A DNA stretch of 33,678 bases from Aestuariirhabdus haliotis (lineage in GTDB: Bacteria > Pseudomonadota > Gammaproteobacteria > Pseudomonadales > Aestuariirhabdaceae). The notes under the pieces were generated by a model. That model saw only the letters and a program-made list of their open reading frames with translations. It searched no databases and was not told where the DNA came from. Below, in pieces: positions 8,416-16,786 of the stretch; the first letter of the stretch is position 1, and the number at the start of each line of letters is the position of its first letter. Where the stretch lies: assembly GCF_023509475.1 (NCBI RefSeq), contig NZ_JAKSDZ010000035.1, forward strand, positions 1 through 33,678. Reading direction: 5' to 3'. The translations under genes and the position numbers were made by a program.

Positions 8416-9621
8416 CTAAAGTCCTATTCGATGAGCTCGAGAAGTGAAGAAAATGCCGCTGGGGCTTTCTGCTGAAAATTGCTCGAGCACCTCAAAGGTA
8501 GTGGTGTCGTAAATATTGACTCGATTCAAATCACGGACGGAAACCCATAGATGTTCACCCCGTGGCGTAAATTCCATATGCAACACCCCTTTACCTGGTA
8601 CCAGGGTATGCGCAACCTGTTGGGCTTCGACATCGATCACTTGCAGAGTATCGTTGTTGGGAAAAGCGAAGTTAACCCAGACCTGTCGACCATCAGGACG
8701 GGCCATGACAAAAACAGGTTGGCCATGCACATCAATACTGCCAACCTGTTGCCAGCTATTCAGGTCAATCACCAGTACTTTATGCTGCCCCACCGCCGGA
8801 ACAAAGGCGTAATTACCGGCTATTGCCCAACCTTCGAGGTGGGGCATTTTGTAGACCGGAAGTTTCTTCTCACCTTTGCCGTAGTTGGGCAGGATTTTTT
8901 TGCTGCCTTTTTCGGGGTGCCAAAGATCCACCAGGGCCATACCGTCTTCACCAAACAAACCGGCGATATAATAGCGGCCATCTGATGATATCAGCGCATC
9001 GTAGGGCTGACGGCCGACCTGATCAAACTTGGTCAGCTTCGGTGCCTGCTCTTTGCCTGCCGAGAAATCGGCAATCCAGATTTCATCGCTATCGAACAAA
9101 CTGAACACAAATTTTTGACCGGGGGCATCCACCAGGCCAACGACTTTGGAACCTTTTTTGGCTTTGCTGCGCGGATCAAACACCTGACTGGCAGGAATAT
9201 CGGCCACTAGCTCCAGGGTTTCACTGTCAAAAACTTTCACTCCACCCGGGCTGTAGTTAGACACAGCTACCAAGCTGCCGTCCTGACTTATGGCACCACC
9301 GATACTATTGCCCGACTGAATAATGCGTTGGTCAATACTCTGGGTCAGCATGTCAATTTTACTGAGCCCGCCATCACGACCGAACACGTAAGCAAAACGT
9401 TCATCGCGCGAGAATACAATGGAGGCATGGGACAGGTCCCCCAAATCGTTCACCTGCCCGATAGGCGCCTTATCGCTGGTATTGATGATCTGCACACTGC
9501 CCGTGGCACGCTCGATGATAACGCCCATGTCCCCCGTTGCCCGTAAAGGCTCTGGTGAAAACGAACTGCAAGCCCCAAGCACTGTAGTTAATGCGGCCAA
9601 CAACAAGGCTTTATGGTTCAT
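8416..9621 (-). CDS. nirF: NirF, periplasmic heme d1 biosynthesis lipoprotein
   Basis: Protein of 401 residues with a lipoprotein signal: MNHKALLLAALTTVLGAC, lipobox LGAC with the lipidated Cys at 18. The body is a d1-type beta-propeller related to NirS and NirN but without a cytochrome c domain. NirF is essential for heme d1 formation and is proposed to act before NirN at the outer face of the membrane. Repeated blade motifs such as ISQDGSLVAVSNY and ISSDGRYYIAGL are visible. Its start overlaps the end of the upstream cupredoxin-nirC gene by 11 nt, so the two are probably translationally coupled. Confidence 0.92.
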   Translation of the reverse strand: MNHKALLLAALTTVLGACSSFSPEPLRATGDMGVIIERATGSVQIINTSDKAPIGQVNDLGDLSHASIVFSRDERFAYVFGRDGGLSKIDMLTQSIDQRIIQSGNSIGGAISQDGSLVAVSNYSPGGVKVFDSETLELVADIPASQVFDPRSKAKKGSKVVGLVDAPGQKFVFSLFDSDEIWIADFSAGKEQAPKLTKFDQVGRQPYDALISSDGRYYIAGLFGEDGMALVDLWHPEKGSKKILPNYGKGEKKLPVYKMPHLEGWAIAGNYAFVPAVGQHKVLVIDLNSWQQVGSIDVHGQPVFVMARPDGRQVWVNFAFPNNDTLQVIDVEAQQVAHTLVPGKGVLHMEFTPRGEHLWVSVRDLNRVNIYDTTTFEVLEQFSAESPSGIFFTSRAHRIGL

Positions 9622-10237
9622 TAGTTACGATCTCCCCGGCTTTTAATTGATTGGCAATCCAGCGTGCATCCATTTCAGACAAAATACCTTTCCAGGGCGG
9701 CATGGGAGTCGTAGGACGCCCATAAAGAATGACTACGGTCAAATCATCCACCGAATAGTTTCTAAGGTTATCGGGCAAAATGGCCGGCCCCAAGCCGCCT
9801 TTTAGCAACATGCCATGGCAAGACCCGCAATCTTGCTTGACCAGATAGGTCAGCTCTTGTTGCCGGGCATCATCGATTTGCGAATGACTTTGCTGATCTG
9901 GTGAGCGTACGGTTACCGAGCCGGTCATATCAGGATGGGGACCACATTCGTAAGGAAAGGTACCCTCTTCATTAAAGACTTTCTGGAAGCTTTCATCCGG
10001 GAAAAAATAATCGGGTTCGGGCTCACCCTGCTCTTTAAACCAAACGCTGTGGTACTGGCGCTTTTCGCGATTGATCCATACCACCGTATCACCCTTATTG
10101 ACCGTAATATGCTGGGGAGTAAAGCGCCTCTTATAGATACTGACTTCAACGGTATCAGCGTATGCCGTAGTGCTTATGACACTGGCGGCCAGATAACCGG
10201 CCAATACGACTGCTATAGTGAAATACCGACCTAGCAT
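9611..10237 (-). CDS. nirC: Cupredoxin-cytochrome c (NirC-like) fusion
   Basis: Exported protein of 208 residues with two redox domains. After a signal peptide (about 1-27, cut after AYA) comes a cupredoxin domain (28-112) with a complete type 1 copper set: H63, C98, H101 and M104. The C-x2-H-x2-M spacing is that seen in amicyanin. The second domain (about 122-202) is a small class I cytochrome c with C137-G-S-C140-H141 and a probable Met ligand at M179 (TPMPPW). Sequence around the heme (SCHGMLLKGGLGPAILPDNL) resembles NirC. It is therefore a probable electron carrier to NirS or to the heme d1 pathway. NirC is normally a lone cytochrome of about 100 residues, so the copper domain is the odd part. 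GGAGGGG lies 4 nt before the ATG. Confidence 0.82.
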   Translation of the reverse strand: MLGRYFTIAVVLAGYLAASVISTTAYADTVEVSIYKRRFTPQHITVNKGDTVVWINREKRQYHSVWFKEQGEPEPDYFFPDESFQKVFNEEGTFPYECGPHPDMTGSVTVRSPDQQSHSQIDDARQQELTYLVKQDCGSCHGMLLKGGLGPAILPDNLRNYSVDDLTVVILYGRPTTPMPPWKGILSEMDARWIANQLKAGEIVTNEP

Positions 10238-10260
10238 GGCACCCCTCCCCGGCTATGGGT

Positions 10261-12006
10261 TTACTGTGTTACGGCGTTAATCTCGACATCGCTGTTGTCA
10301 AAACCCAGCTTGTAGCCCAGAGAAACATGGTGGAAACGACCGTCACTGTAGTCATCGTGAATGGCGAAACCGAAGTTGTAGACTTGATCCAGGCTCAACG
10401 TGATATTGCCGGCTTCATCCGTCTCCAGTGGACGTTTGAACTCAACGACCCAGAGATTACCTTGCTTGGTTGCTGTCGCTTGACTGATCACGCCTTCATT
10501 CATCAAGCGGTCGGCCAGGATATTGCCGTCTTCGACCTGCTGACTGCCGGAGTTATAGCGCACGATATCCATGAAATGCTGTGACAGAAACTCCGCGTTA
10601 ATCTCTTCATCGGGCTTGCGCTTGTCCCAGCCACCCAGAGGCTTCTTGTTACGCCCCTTGAGTTCAATCTTGGTGCGACTTTCCTTAATGTACTTGGTTA
10701 CGTCCTGCCCCTCTGGCGCAAACGGCATACCGTTTAGATCCGCATGACAGGTGCCCCAGCATCCGGCTCGGTCGGCATATTCGACCTCATCCGTGGCCAG
10801 CATAAAGGCCAGTTTCATAGAGTTTTCAGGGTCCATCTTGCCACCGTCAGCAAAGGGTGCGGGCTGATGCTCGGTGTCTTCCCAGGAGAACTGCAAGTAG
10901 AGGTTTTTGCCATCATTAGCCGCCTTGACCGCTACCGCAATACTGCCGCGCTTACCTGGAATAATCTGATCTTCCAGCTTTTCGCCAGTAACGATTTTGT
11001 CGCCAATATCCATGGTCTCTTCTTCGTGACAATCGACGCAGCGATCACCTTTTGTGAAGGAACGCTTGCCGCCATGTTTACGACCCAGCACCCATTCCAT
11101 GGAGGATTGTCCAGGATAAAACACGCGCATATCACGAGCCGGAATGGCGGCCCAGTTAATGGCTGATTTTGCGGCTTTCGGTGCACTACCGGATGGCGCT
11201 TTGGCAGCCTCGGCGGATGGTTTCTGCTCTTGTGATTTGGCCAGTTGCGCGGCTACCTCAGCGGCTTTCTTGGCTTCTTCAGCGGCCAGCTCTGCCGCTT
11301 TCCTGGCTTCTTCCGCCGCTTGGCGCTTCTTCTCAGCTTTCTCCTCGGCTTCCTTGTCCAGGAATGCCTGCCAATGTGGAGGAATACCGATCGCCAAATC
11401 CGGATCGGGCTGGGTCAACAGGTCCATCTCTTCATCGGTCAACTGGTCATGCACCGATTTGTGTGCAATACCCTTGTGACAATCGATGCAGGTATTACCT
11501 GCCTGCATCGCATTTAAATGCTGTTTGCGAGCACGGGGTTTTTGATTTTCCGGCTGCATAGTTGTGAAGTCGTGACAGTTTCTGCATTCTCTGGAATCTG
11601 TACTCTTCATTTCGCCCCAAACATTTTTTGCCAATGTTAAACGCTTGGCATCAAATTTTTCAGGGGTATCAATCGTACCCAATGCCCAGTGCAACACCTC
11701 GTTAGAGGCCTTGATCTTACGGACAATTTTGTAGACCCAGGGGTCGGGTACATGACAATCAGAACAGGTGGCACGAACACCGCTACCATTGGAGTAATGG
11801 ACTGTTTGCTTATACTCCTGATAAACATTCTCTTCCATTTCGTGGCAACTGATACAGAACTTGAGCGTGTTCGTTGCTTCCATTGCGGTATTAAAACCGC
11901 CCCAAAATATTACCCCCACGAGCATAAACACCAGCGCTGCTGCTACCGTGGCACCCATAAATAAGGGACGTGACATTAAGCTTTTAATAGTTTCCGCAAT
12001 ACTCAT
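10261..12006 (-). CDS. nirT: NirT/NapC-type tetraheme protein fused to extra heme domain
   Basis: Membrane-anchored multiheme protein of 581 residues. An N-terminal helix (about 16-38) is followed by a NapC/NirT domain with CxxCH at 51-55, 81-85, 141-145 and 173-177. A charged Ala/Glu/Lys linker (about 217-280), probably a long helix, leads to a periplasmic domain resembling the ethylbenzene-dehydrogenase/DMSO-reductase heme-binding family. That domain adds CVDCH at 323-327 and a CX3CH (CWGTCH) at 416-421. NirT passes quinol electrons to periplasmic reductases; the added domain may extend the chain to NirS. The ATG at 12004-12006 has GGGGAG 8 nt upstream. An in-frame extension to 12081 runs into the nirS terminator hairpin and is rejected. 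Confidence 0.82.
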   Translation of the reverse strand: MSIAETIKSLMSRPLFMGATVAAALVFMLVGVIFWGGFNTAMEATNTLKFCISCHEMEENVYQEYKQTVHYSNGSGVRATCSDCHVPDPWVYKIVRKIKASNEVLHWALGTIDTPEKFDAKRLTLAKNVWGEMKSTDSRECRNCHDFTTMQPENQKPRARKQHLNAMQAGNTCIDCHKGIAHKSVHDQLTDEEMDLLTQPDPDLAIGIPPHWQAFLDKEAEEKAEKKRQAAEEARKAAELAAEEAKKAAEVAAQLAKSQEQKPSAEAAKAPSGSAPKAAKSAINWAAIPARDMRVFYPGQSSMEWVLGRKHGGKRSFTKGDRCVDCHEEETMDIGDKIVTGEKLEDQIIPGKRGSIAVAVKAANDGKNLYLQFSWEDTEHQPAPFADGGKMDPENSMKLAFMLATDEVEYADRAGCWGTCHADLNGMPFAPEGQDVTKYIKESRTKIELKGRNKKPLGGWDKRKPDEEINAEFLSQHFMDIVRYNSGSQQVEDGNILADRLMNEGVISQATATKQGNLWVVEFKRPLETDEAGNITLSLDQVYNFGFAIHDDYSDGRFHHVSLGYKLGFDNSDVEINAVTQ

Positions 12007-12066
12007 CGAAGAGGCTCCCCGGCGTTCTGTGTTTTTATAATGTCTTACTTGGGTGGGACTTAAAAT

Positions 12067-12099
12067 GAAGGGGTATTTCAATCCTCAAAATACCCCTTC
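12067..12099 (-). terminator. Hairpin between nirS and nirT, likely partial terminator
   Basis: A perfect 12-bp stem GAAGGGGTATTT/AAATACCCCTTC encloses a 9-base loop. In the minus direction it is followed by ATTTTAAG, a short U-run. It starts 19 nt after the nirS stop. It may stop most nirS transcripts while letting some reach nirT-nirN, or protect the nirS mRNA 3' end. Confidence 0.65.
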
Positions 12100-12117
12100 C
12101 TACTGCTTACCTAGCCA

Positions 12118-13746
12118 TTACGTCTTATGATTGGCTCGGTTATAGACATTGAACTTACCGGTTGGTGTCGTCAGGCCTTTGATACGAGTTTTCTCTTCGA
12201 GAGTTTTCGCATCATAAACCACGATTTCACCTGTGGGGTTCTTGTTATCGCTACGGTTCCAGACTGATACCCAAACTTCAGTACCGTCCTGGTTGAACTC
12301 CATGTGCAGCGCAGCTTTACCTGGCTCTTCGGTTACACGAATGGTCTTGACGATCTCACGCGTATCCTTATCGAACACTTGAACACTTTGCTGAATCTCT
12401 GGCTCAGGATGCTTCAGCTGGTCAGCCCAAACATACTGTGAGGTCGGGTGAGTACGGATGAAGACACCAGCACCATCGGTTTCAACGGTGTAGCACAGCT
12501 TCCAGGCCTGGTCAGGGTTACCCATTGGATCGTTACCCCAGACAGATACTTCACCGATACCCAGGTGAGTAGTACCGCCTACAGGACCACACTCTTTATC
12601 AACCCAGTTGGCACCAGGGCCAGGGTGAGGCAGTGAAGCCACATCGATCATCTTCTCTAACTTGCGCTCTTTAGTGTCGACCACAACCATCTTGTTAGAG
12701 GCGTTCGCAGCAATCTGGAAGTAACGACCGGTGGGGTCGAAGAAGCCATCATGCAGGAACTTGGCAGTGTCCATCTGATCGATACGCAGGTTGTCGATGT
12801 CGCTGTAATCTACCTGCCACATTTGACCCAACTCTTTGATCGCTACGATCCAGGTTGGCTCATTAGGAGTGGTGTAGATTGCCGCTACACGAGATTCCTC
12901 AACGTATTCACCATCAACGTTGATACCGCGAGATGAAACCACTTTCAGAGGCTCAAGTGTTTCTGCATCCATGATAACGAAATGTGGTGGCCAGTAGCCG
13001 CCAGCAATGACGTATTTACCATCACCGGATACGGCGATATCACGCGCGTCATAGGCCATCTGAGTTTCGGCGACCAACATCTTGTCTGGCGTCTGCCACA
13101 GGTCAATCTTGTTCACCTTGCCATCACGGCCAATGGTGTACCAGAAGCGACCAACGTCTTTTGCTTCATCAACTTTATGGTGCTCAGTACCCTTGATGAC
13201 GTGTACCGCATAGCCGGTATCGATGTGGGCAACGATTTCATGCTTGTCACCATCGACGATCGCAGCCAAACCGGCGTCACGCTCGATTACAACAAAGAAG
13301 TTCTCCCAATTGCGACCATGCATAGGCTTGGTTGGGTAATCTTTGGGCTCAACATAGGTCTTTGTGCGTTCTTTCATCATTGCCAGAGACATCTCTGGCG
13401 GCACTGGAGGTTCCAGCTGAATGTATTTGGCGAGCAGATCGATCTCTTCTTTGCTGAAGATATCATCGAAGTTGTTCATGCCGCCTTCGGTACCCAACTC
13501 GATGATTCGAGACAGGCGCTTGGTGCCTTTCTTCAATGTTTCCTCAGGCATCAGGCTCTTGCCTGTTGCACCTTTACGTAAAACACCGTGACAACCGGCG
13601 CAACGCTGGAAATACATCGATTTGGCTTGATCAAACTCCTCCGGAGTCAATGTTGGTGGCGTATTGGTGGCTGCATTAGCTGCGCCTCCCATGCCTACCC
13701 CCATTGCCAGAGCCAGTGCTGACAATGCTACTTTGGTCTTATTCAT
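12118..13746 (-). CDS. nirS: NirS, cytochrome cd1 nitrite reductase
   Basis: Periplasmic nitrite reductase of 542 residues, which converts nitrite to nitric oxide. The signal peptide is 1-25 (GGAANA). The cytochrome c domain has C49-A-G-C52-H53. The eight-bladed d1 propeller covers about 140-540 and includes HPGPGANW and GGTTHLG, the regions that in this family hold the active-site histidines. The frame is open to 13818, but the ATG at 13744-13746 begins a proper signal peptide and has AGGAG 10 nt upstream. It heads the operon nirS-T-C-F-DL-GH-J-E-N and is driven by two FNR/DNR-type promoters about 180 and 260 nt upstream. A hairpin follows the gene. Confidence 0.96.
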   Translation of the reverse strand: MNKTKVALSALALAMGVGMGGAANAATNTPPTLTPEEFDQAKSMYFQRCAGCHGVLRKGATGKSLMPEETLKKGTKRLSRIIELGTEGGMNNFDDIFSKEEIDLLAKYIQLEPPVPPEMSLAMMKERTKTYVEPKDYPTKPMHGRNWENFFVVIERDAGLAAIVDGDKHEIVAHIDTGYAVHVIKGTEHHKVDEAKDVGRFWYTIGRDGKVNKIDLWQTPDKMLVAETQMAYDARDIAVSGDGKYVIAGGYWPPHFVIMDAETLEPLKVVSSRGINVDGEYVEESRVAAIYTTPNEPTWIVAIKELGQMWQVDYSDIDNLRIDQMDTAKFLHDGFFDPTGRYFQIAANASNKMVVVDTKERKLEKMIDVASLPHPGPGANWVDKECGPVGGTTHLGIGEVSVWGNDPMGNPDQAWKLCYTVETDGAGVFIRTHPTSQYVWADQLKHPEPEIQQSVQVFDKDTREIVKTIRVTEEPGKAALHMEFNQDGTEVWVSVWNRSDNKNPTGEIVVYDAKTLEEKTRIKGLTTPTGKFNVYNRANHKT

Positions 13747-13934
13747 CGTTTGCGAACTCCTGCTGTGTTTCCTCACCTTATAATCTAGAGAGCCCCTTAA
13801 ATTTGCTCCCCCTGCCAAGTACTCACCAGTACTCGATACCGCGGTTCACGCTGAGCTTACAATCGCTTTATCTATCCATAAGAGAGACAAAACCAAATTC
13901 TCCGAAGTACCGTGTCCATAGCAATACCCCGTTT

Positions 13935-13976
13935 AGTGTAGGACCTTTGTTGTTACATACAATTGATTGTGATCAA
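13935..13976 (-). promoter_or_regulatory. nirS proximal FNR/DNR-type promoter
   Basis: The palindrome TTGATTGTGATCAA at 13963-13976 matches all ten defined bases of TTGAT-N4-ATCAA. On the minus strand a -10 element TACACT lies at 13935-13940, its centre 32 bp from the box centre. That places the box at -41.5 of a start near 13928, the class II activator position, leaving a leader of about 180 nt before nirS. Which family member binds (FNR/ANR or the NO-responsive DNR) cannot be read from the site. Confidence 0.85.
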
Positions 13977-14015
13977 GTCAAGTAGCCTCAAAAACAAATC
14001 TTCGTCACCATTGAA

Positions 14016-14057
14016 ATCATAAGCAATCAACACCGACGAGTCGTTGATAATTATCAA
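14016..14057 (-). promoter_or_regulatory. nirS distal FNR/DNR-type promoter
   Basis: A second perfect box, TTGATAATTATCAA, is at 14044-14057. The minus-strand -10 TATGAT is at 14016-14021, again 32 bp centre to centre, predicting a start near 14009. It lies 81 bp upstream of the proximal box and faces nirS. No comparable -10 is seen for the plus strand, so I assign it to nirS rather than to the chemoreceptor. Confidence 0.78.
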
Positions 14058-14659
14058 CAACTGATTCATTTGAAATCAAACAATAGCCGTGTCTTGAAAA
14101 AAGCCTGCTATTTCTAGCGGTTAGGCTTCATAGTGACGCGTTTATCAAAACCCGATAAGCGAGTTTCTATCAAATTCTGCTTCCAATCAGGTGGGCTGTC
14201 GTGGCCTATGTTCTGATCACCAATATTCCAAAAGGGCGTAAGAACACAGCAATTTGTTCACTTTCCATCGAAGAGAAAGTGCGAATCACTCTCATTTACA
14301 CTATGTAGAAATGGATAGCGCGAAATAACAACTAGGGCACCTCTGATTCAGAGTCTTTGTACCGGCAGTACGATAAGTCTTTTTTAACGATCTGATTGTT
14401 GGAAGAATCATGCGCCAACCTTCGACCAGACTAAAGAACCCAGTGAATCGGTCGATATAAAAAGTGCCTTGCCTATTACTGTTTTTACGATCAAACCGAC
14501 CGACAGCTACGGCTTTACTGATACCAATTGAGGAAATCTTTTACTATTCTCAGCCATTCTTTGCAGTGGTATTGCTTAAGATTAAGGATACGGATCGTCC
14601 AATATCATACGATCGAATGACACGATAAAACATGTAGCCTATGGACCAGGACAACAACC
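14058..14659. other. Non-coding stretch upstream of the chemoreceptor gene
   Basis: About 600 bases with no supportable ORF. Visible elements are a 7-bp stem CACTTTC/GAAAGTG at 14259-14281, and a nested inverted repeat at 14448-14503 (TCGGTCG/CGACCGA outside, TAAAAA/TTTTTA inside). There is also a GATCGT-N10-ACGATC repeat at 14593-14614, just before the chemoreceptor gene. The leader and promoter of that gene must lie here, but no clear -35/-10 or FliA-type site stands out. A small RNA is possible but not shown. Confidence 0.4.
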
Positions 14660-16333
14660 ATGTTAAAAAAATTCTTATTACCTATTGGTGGATTGCTTCT
14701 TATCACCTCTATTCTTATCGCTCTCCTGATTCCGATGTTGACAGAGAAGTCTATGATCAAGGCGACGGTTAATGATGCCAAACAAACCGTTAATCAGTTC
14801 AAGGTATTACGGGGCTATTACACAAAAAACGTCATTAGCAAAGCCAGTGCTTTTGGAATGAGCCCCACCGTCGAGCACAAGGACAAAAGAGAATCCATCC
14901 CCTTACCGGCCACCATGATTCATGAACTCAGCGAACTTATGGCTTCGACGGGGACCGAAATATCACTCTACAGTCCTTTCCCGTTTCCCAATCGAAAAAG
15001 CCGCCAATTGGATAATTTTCAATCTCGTGCCTGGCAATCACTGTCCAAAGATCCTGAGTCGGTTTTTATTGAAGAGGTGAATCGAAATGGCAGTCCCTTT
15101 TTGCGCATTGCGGTAGCGGATACCATGCAAGCCGATGCCTGCGTCGTTTGTCACAACAACCACCCTGACACGCCAAAAAACGACTGGAAACTGGGTGATG
15201 TACGAGGTGTACTCGAAGTCGTAAAACCCCTTGCCGACATTCAGGCACTTTCTACAGAAACCCGTAATGTAATAAGCCTGTCAACTTTGCTTATGATGGC
15301 TTTGATTGCGGCAGCAATGGCCTACCTGTTCCGCCGTGTAGTACTCAACCGAGTGCATTCCCTGGAGTCAGCAATCTCCGAATTGGCCAGTGGTGAAGGT
15401 GATTTAACCACCGAACTCGACACGGGAGCTAACGACGAACTGGGACGTGTTGCGGCTAATTTTAATCGCTTCCTGGGCACCTTTAAAAATATTATCGAGG
15501 GGGTAATAGAGCGTACTCACAGCGTGGAAAAATCTACCACGCATGCTCACAACTCTACCCAGAACATTGCTGACAAGATGAACACGCTGGAAGGCAAAAC
15601 TCACTTTATTGCCAGTGCAATTACTGAGATGTCGAGTAGCATAAAAGAGATAGCTCACAACACAGAGCTGGCCTCAGCGGACACTAAACAGAGTAATGAG
15701 CGCCTGCATGAATCCAGCAAAAGCATGAACACCAGTGTGGAGACCATTCAGCAGCTGAACGGCAGAATGAGCGATACCGCGACGGTTATTTCAAGCTTGA
15801 GGGATCAAAGCGATCAGATTGGCACCGTACTGGATGTGATCAAATCCATCTCCGAGCAAACCAATCTTCTGGCCTTGAATGCGGCGATTGAAGCCGCACG
15901 CGCCGGAGAACAGGGCCGAGGCTTTGCCGTGGTTGCTGACGAGGTACGGGGGCTGGCGCATCGCACACAGGAGTCAATTTCCGAAATACAGGAGACCGTG
16001 ACCTTACTGCAGAGCAAGTCTGAAGAAGCCGAAGCCAGTGTGAAAGAGGGCTGCGATTCCAGCCTGGAAGCCAGCGACGGCATTCGTGAAGTCTATAACC
16101 AGCTCGAAGAAGCTATCAAGCTGGAAGCAAACGTGATGAATGCGGTAGACAGCACCGCCGCAGCGATGGAGGAGCAGCACAGCGTCTCCGAGGAGATGGA
16201 TCAGAGCGTCGTGGACTTAAGGGACCAAACGATTGAGTCACTAGAGTTAATTAACAGCATCACCGCCGAATTTGACCAGATAAGGTCTGAGATGCAGCAA
16301 CTTAACTCCGAATTAAGTCGATTCAAACTATAA
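14660..16333 (+). CDS. Methyl-accepting chemotaxis protein with c-type heme sensor
   Basis: Chemoreceptor of 557 residues. TM1 is about 7-27. The periplasmic sensor (about 30-200) carries C161-V-V-C164-H165 in a DUF3365/Tll0287-like context ([28 protein letters not shown]). TM2 is about 204-224, followed by a HAMP domain (to about 280) and a cytoplasmic signalling domain. The hairpin tip is [38 protein letters not shown]. No C-terminal CheR-binding pentapeptide is seen. A covalent heme outside the membrane suggests sensing of redox state, oxygen or NO. Its position divergent from nirS suggests a link to nitrogen-oxide taxis, which is inference. The ATG has AGGA 9 nt upstream. Confidence 0.9.
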   Translation: MLKKFLLPIGGLLLITSILIALLIPMLTEKSMIKATVNDAKQTVNQFKVLRGYYTKNVISKASAFGMSPTVEHKDKRESIPLPATMIHELSELMASTGTEISLYSPFPFPNRKSRQLDNFQSRAWQSLSKDPESVFIEEVNRNGSPFLRIAVADTMQADACVVCHNNHPDTPKNDWKLGDVRGVLEVVKPLADIQALSTETRNVISLSTLLMMALIAAAMAYLFRRVVLNRVHSLESAISELASGEGDLTTELDTGANDELGRVAANFNRFLGTFKNIIEGVIERTHSVEKSTTHAHNSTQNIADKMNTLEGKTHFIASAITEMSSSIKEIAHNTELASADTKQSNERLHESSKSMNTSVETIQQLNGRMSDTATVISSLRDQSDQIGTVLDVIKSISEQTNLLALNAAIEAARAGEQGRGFAVVADEVRGLAHRTQESISEIQETVTLLQSKSEEAEASVKEGCDSSLEASDGIREVYNQLEEAIKLEANVMNAVDSTAAAMEEQHSVSEEMDQSVVDLRDQTIESLELINSITAEFDQIRSEMQQLNSELSRFKL

Positions 16334-16377
16334 AAAGTCCAGAAGCTGGCGGCACGTTCTTTAAGGCAACACCAGTA

Positions 16378-16407
16378 AACAGAGATACCCCGACGGGTAT
16401 CTCTGTT
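16378..16407. terminator. Hairpin between chemoreceptor gene and norF
   Basis: A perfect 13-bp stem AACAGAGATACCC/GGGTATCTCTGTT with a CGAC loop lies between two convergent genes and touches the norF stop codon. Neither side has a clear T-run, so a bidirectional terminator is likely but not certain. Confidence 0.6.
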
Positions 16408-16726
16408 AGCTCAACCCCAACCAATAGGCTAGCAAAATCAGGCTACCAATAATGACAGAATACCCGGACATCAATAATCTCCAGGGCCTGGGTACAGAAC
16501 GCAACTCCATAAAGTAATCAACAATCAGCTGACTTTTGGCTATCAGTAAGCCAACTGTTACCAGCGCACCCCAAATCCCCATGGACCCCGCACCACCGAT
16601 AGCGAACGCAAACAGGGTTGCCAACATCAGGAAACACCATACCCGGGTGACCTGTACGACTTGAGACCTTGCCGTCGATTTTGGTTCCCCAAGTTCATTA
16701 CTTTTAGACTCTACCTGACTGCTCAT
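16406..16726 (-). CDS. norF: NorF-like, cytochrome c oxidase subunit IV family protein
   Basis: Small membrane protein of 106 residues with a polar N-terminus and three hydrophobic helices (about 28-45, 50-68 and 84-103), containing RVWCFLMLATLFAFAIG and AKSQLIVDYFMELR. The last motif is typical of the subunit IV/NorF family. NorF works with NorE and is needed for full nitric oxide reductase activity in Paracoccus. It follows norE with a gap of 60 nt and shares its promoter. The catalytic norCB genes are not in this window. The start has an AGAGG ribosome-binding site. Confidence 0.8.
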   Translation of the reverse strand: MSSQVESKSNELGEPKSTARSQVVQVTRVWCFLMLATLFAFAIGGAGSMGIWGALVTVGLLIAKSQLIVDYFMELRSVPRPWRLLMSGYSVIIGSLILLAYWLGLS

Positions 16727-16786
16727 TCTGATTGCCTCTCACTTTGCGCCGCTTTCTTTACCATCAACCAACCAATGCAATATCTG

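Noticed and set aside
12007-12081. N-terminal extension of the NirT-like protein
   Set aside because: It overlaps the terminator hairpin, and the internal ATG has a clear GGGGAG and starts directly before the membrane helix.
12982-13581. Plus-strand ORF of 199 codons inside nirS
   Set aside because: Shadow of nirS on the opposite strand; no ribosome-binding site or family resemblance.
14140-14156. ACCCGATAAG resembling a FliA -10 upstream of the chemoreceptor
   Set aside because: No matching TAAA at the right distance and about 500 bp from the start codon.
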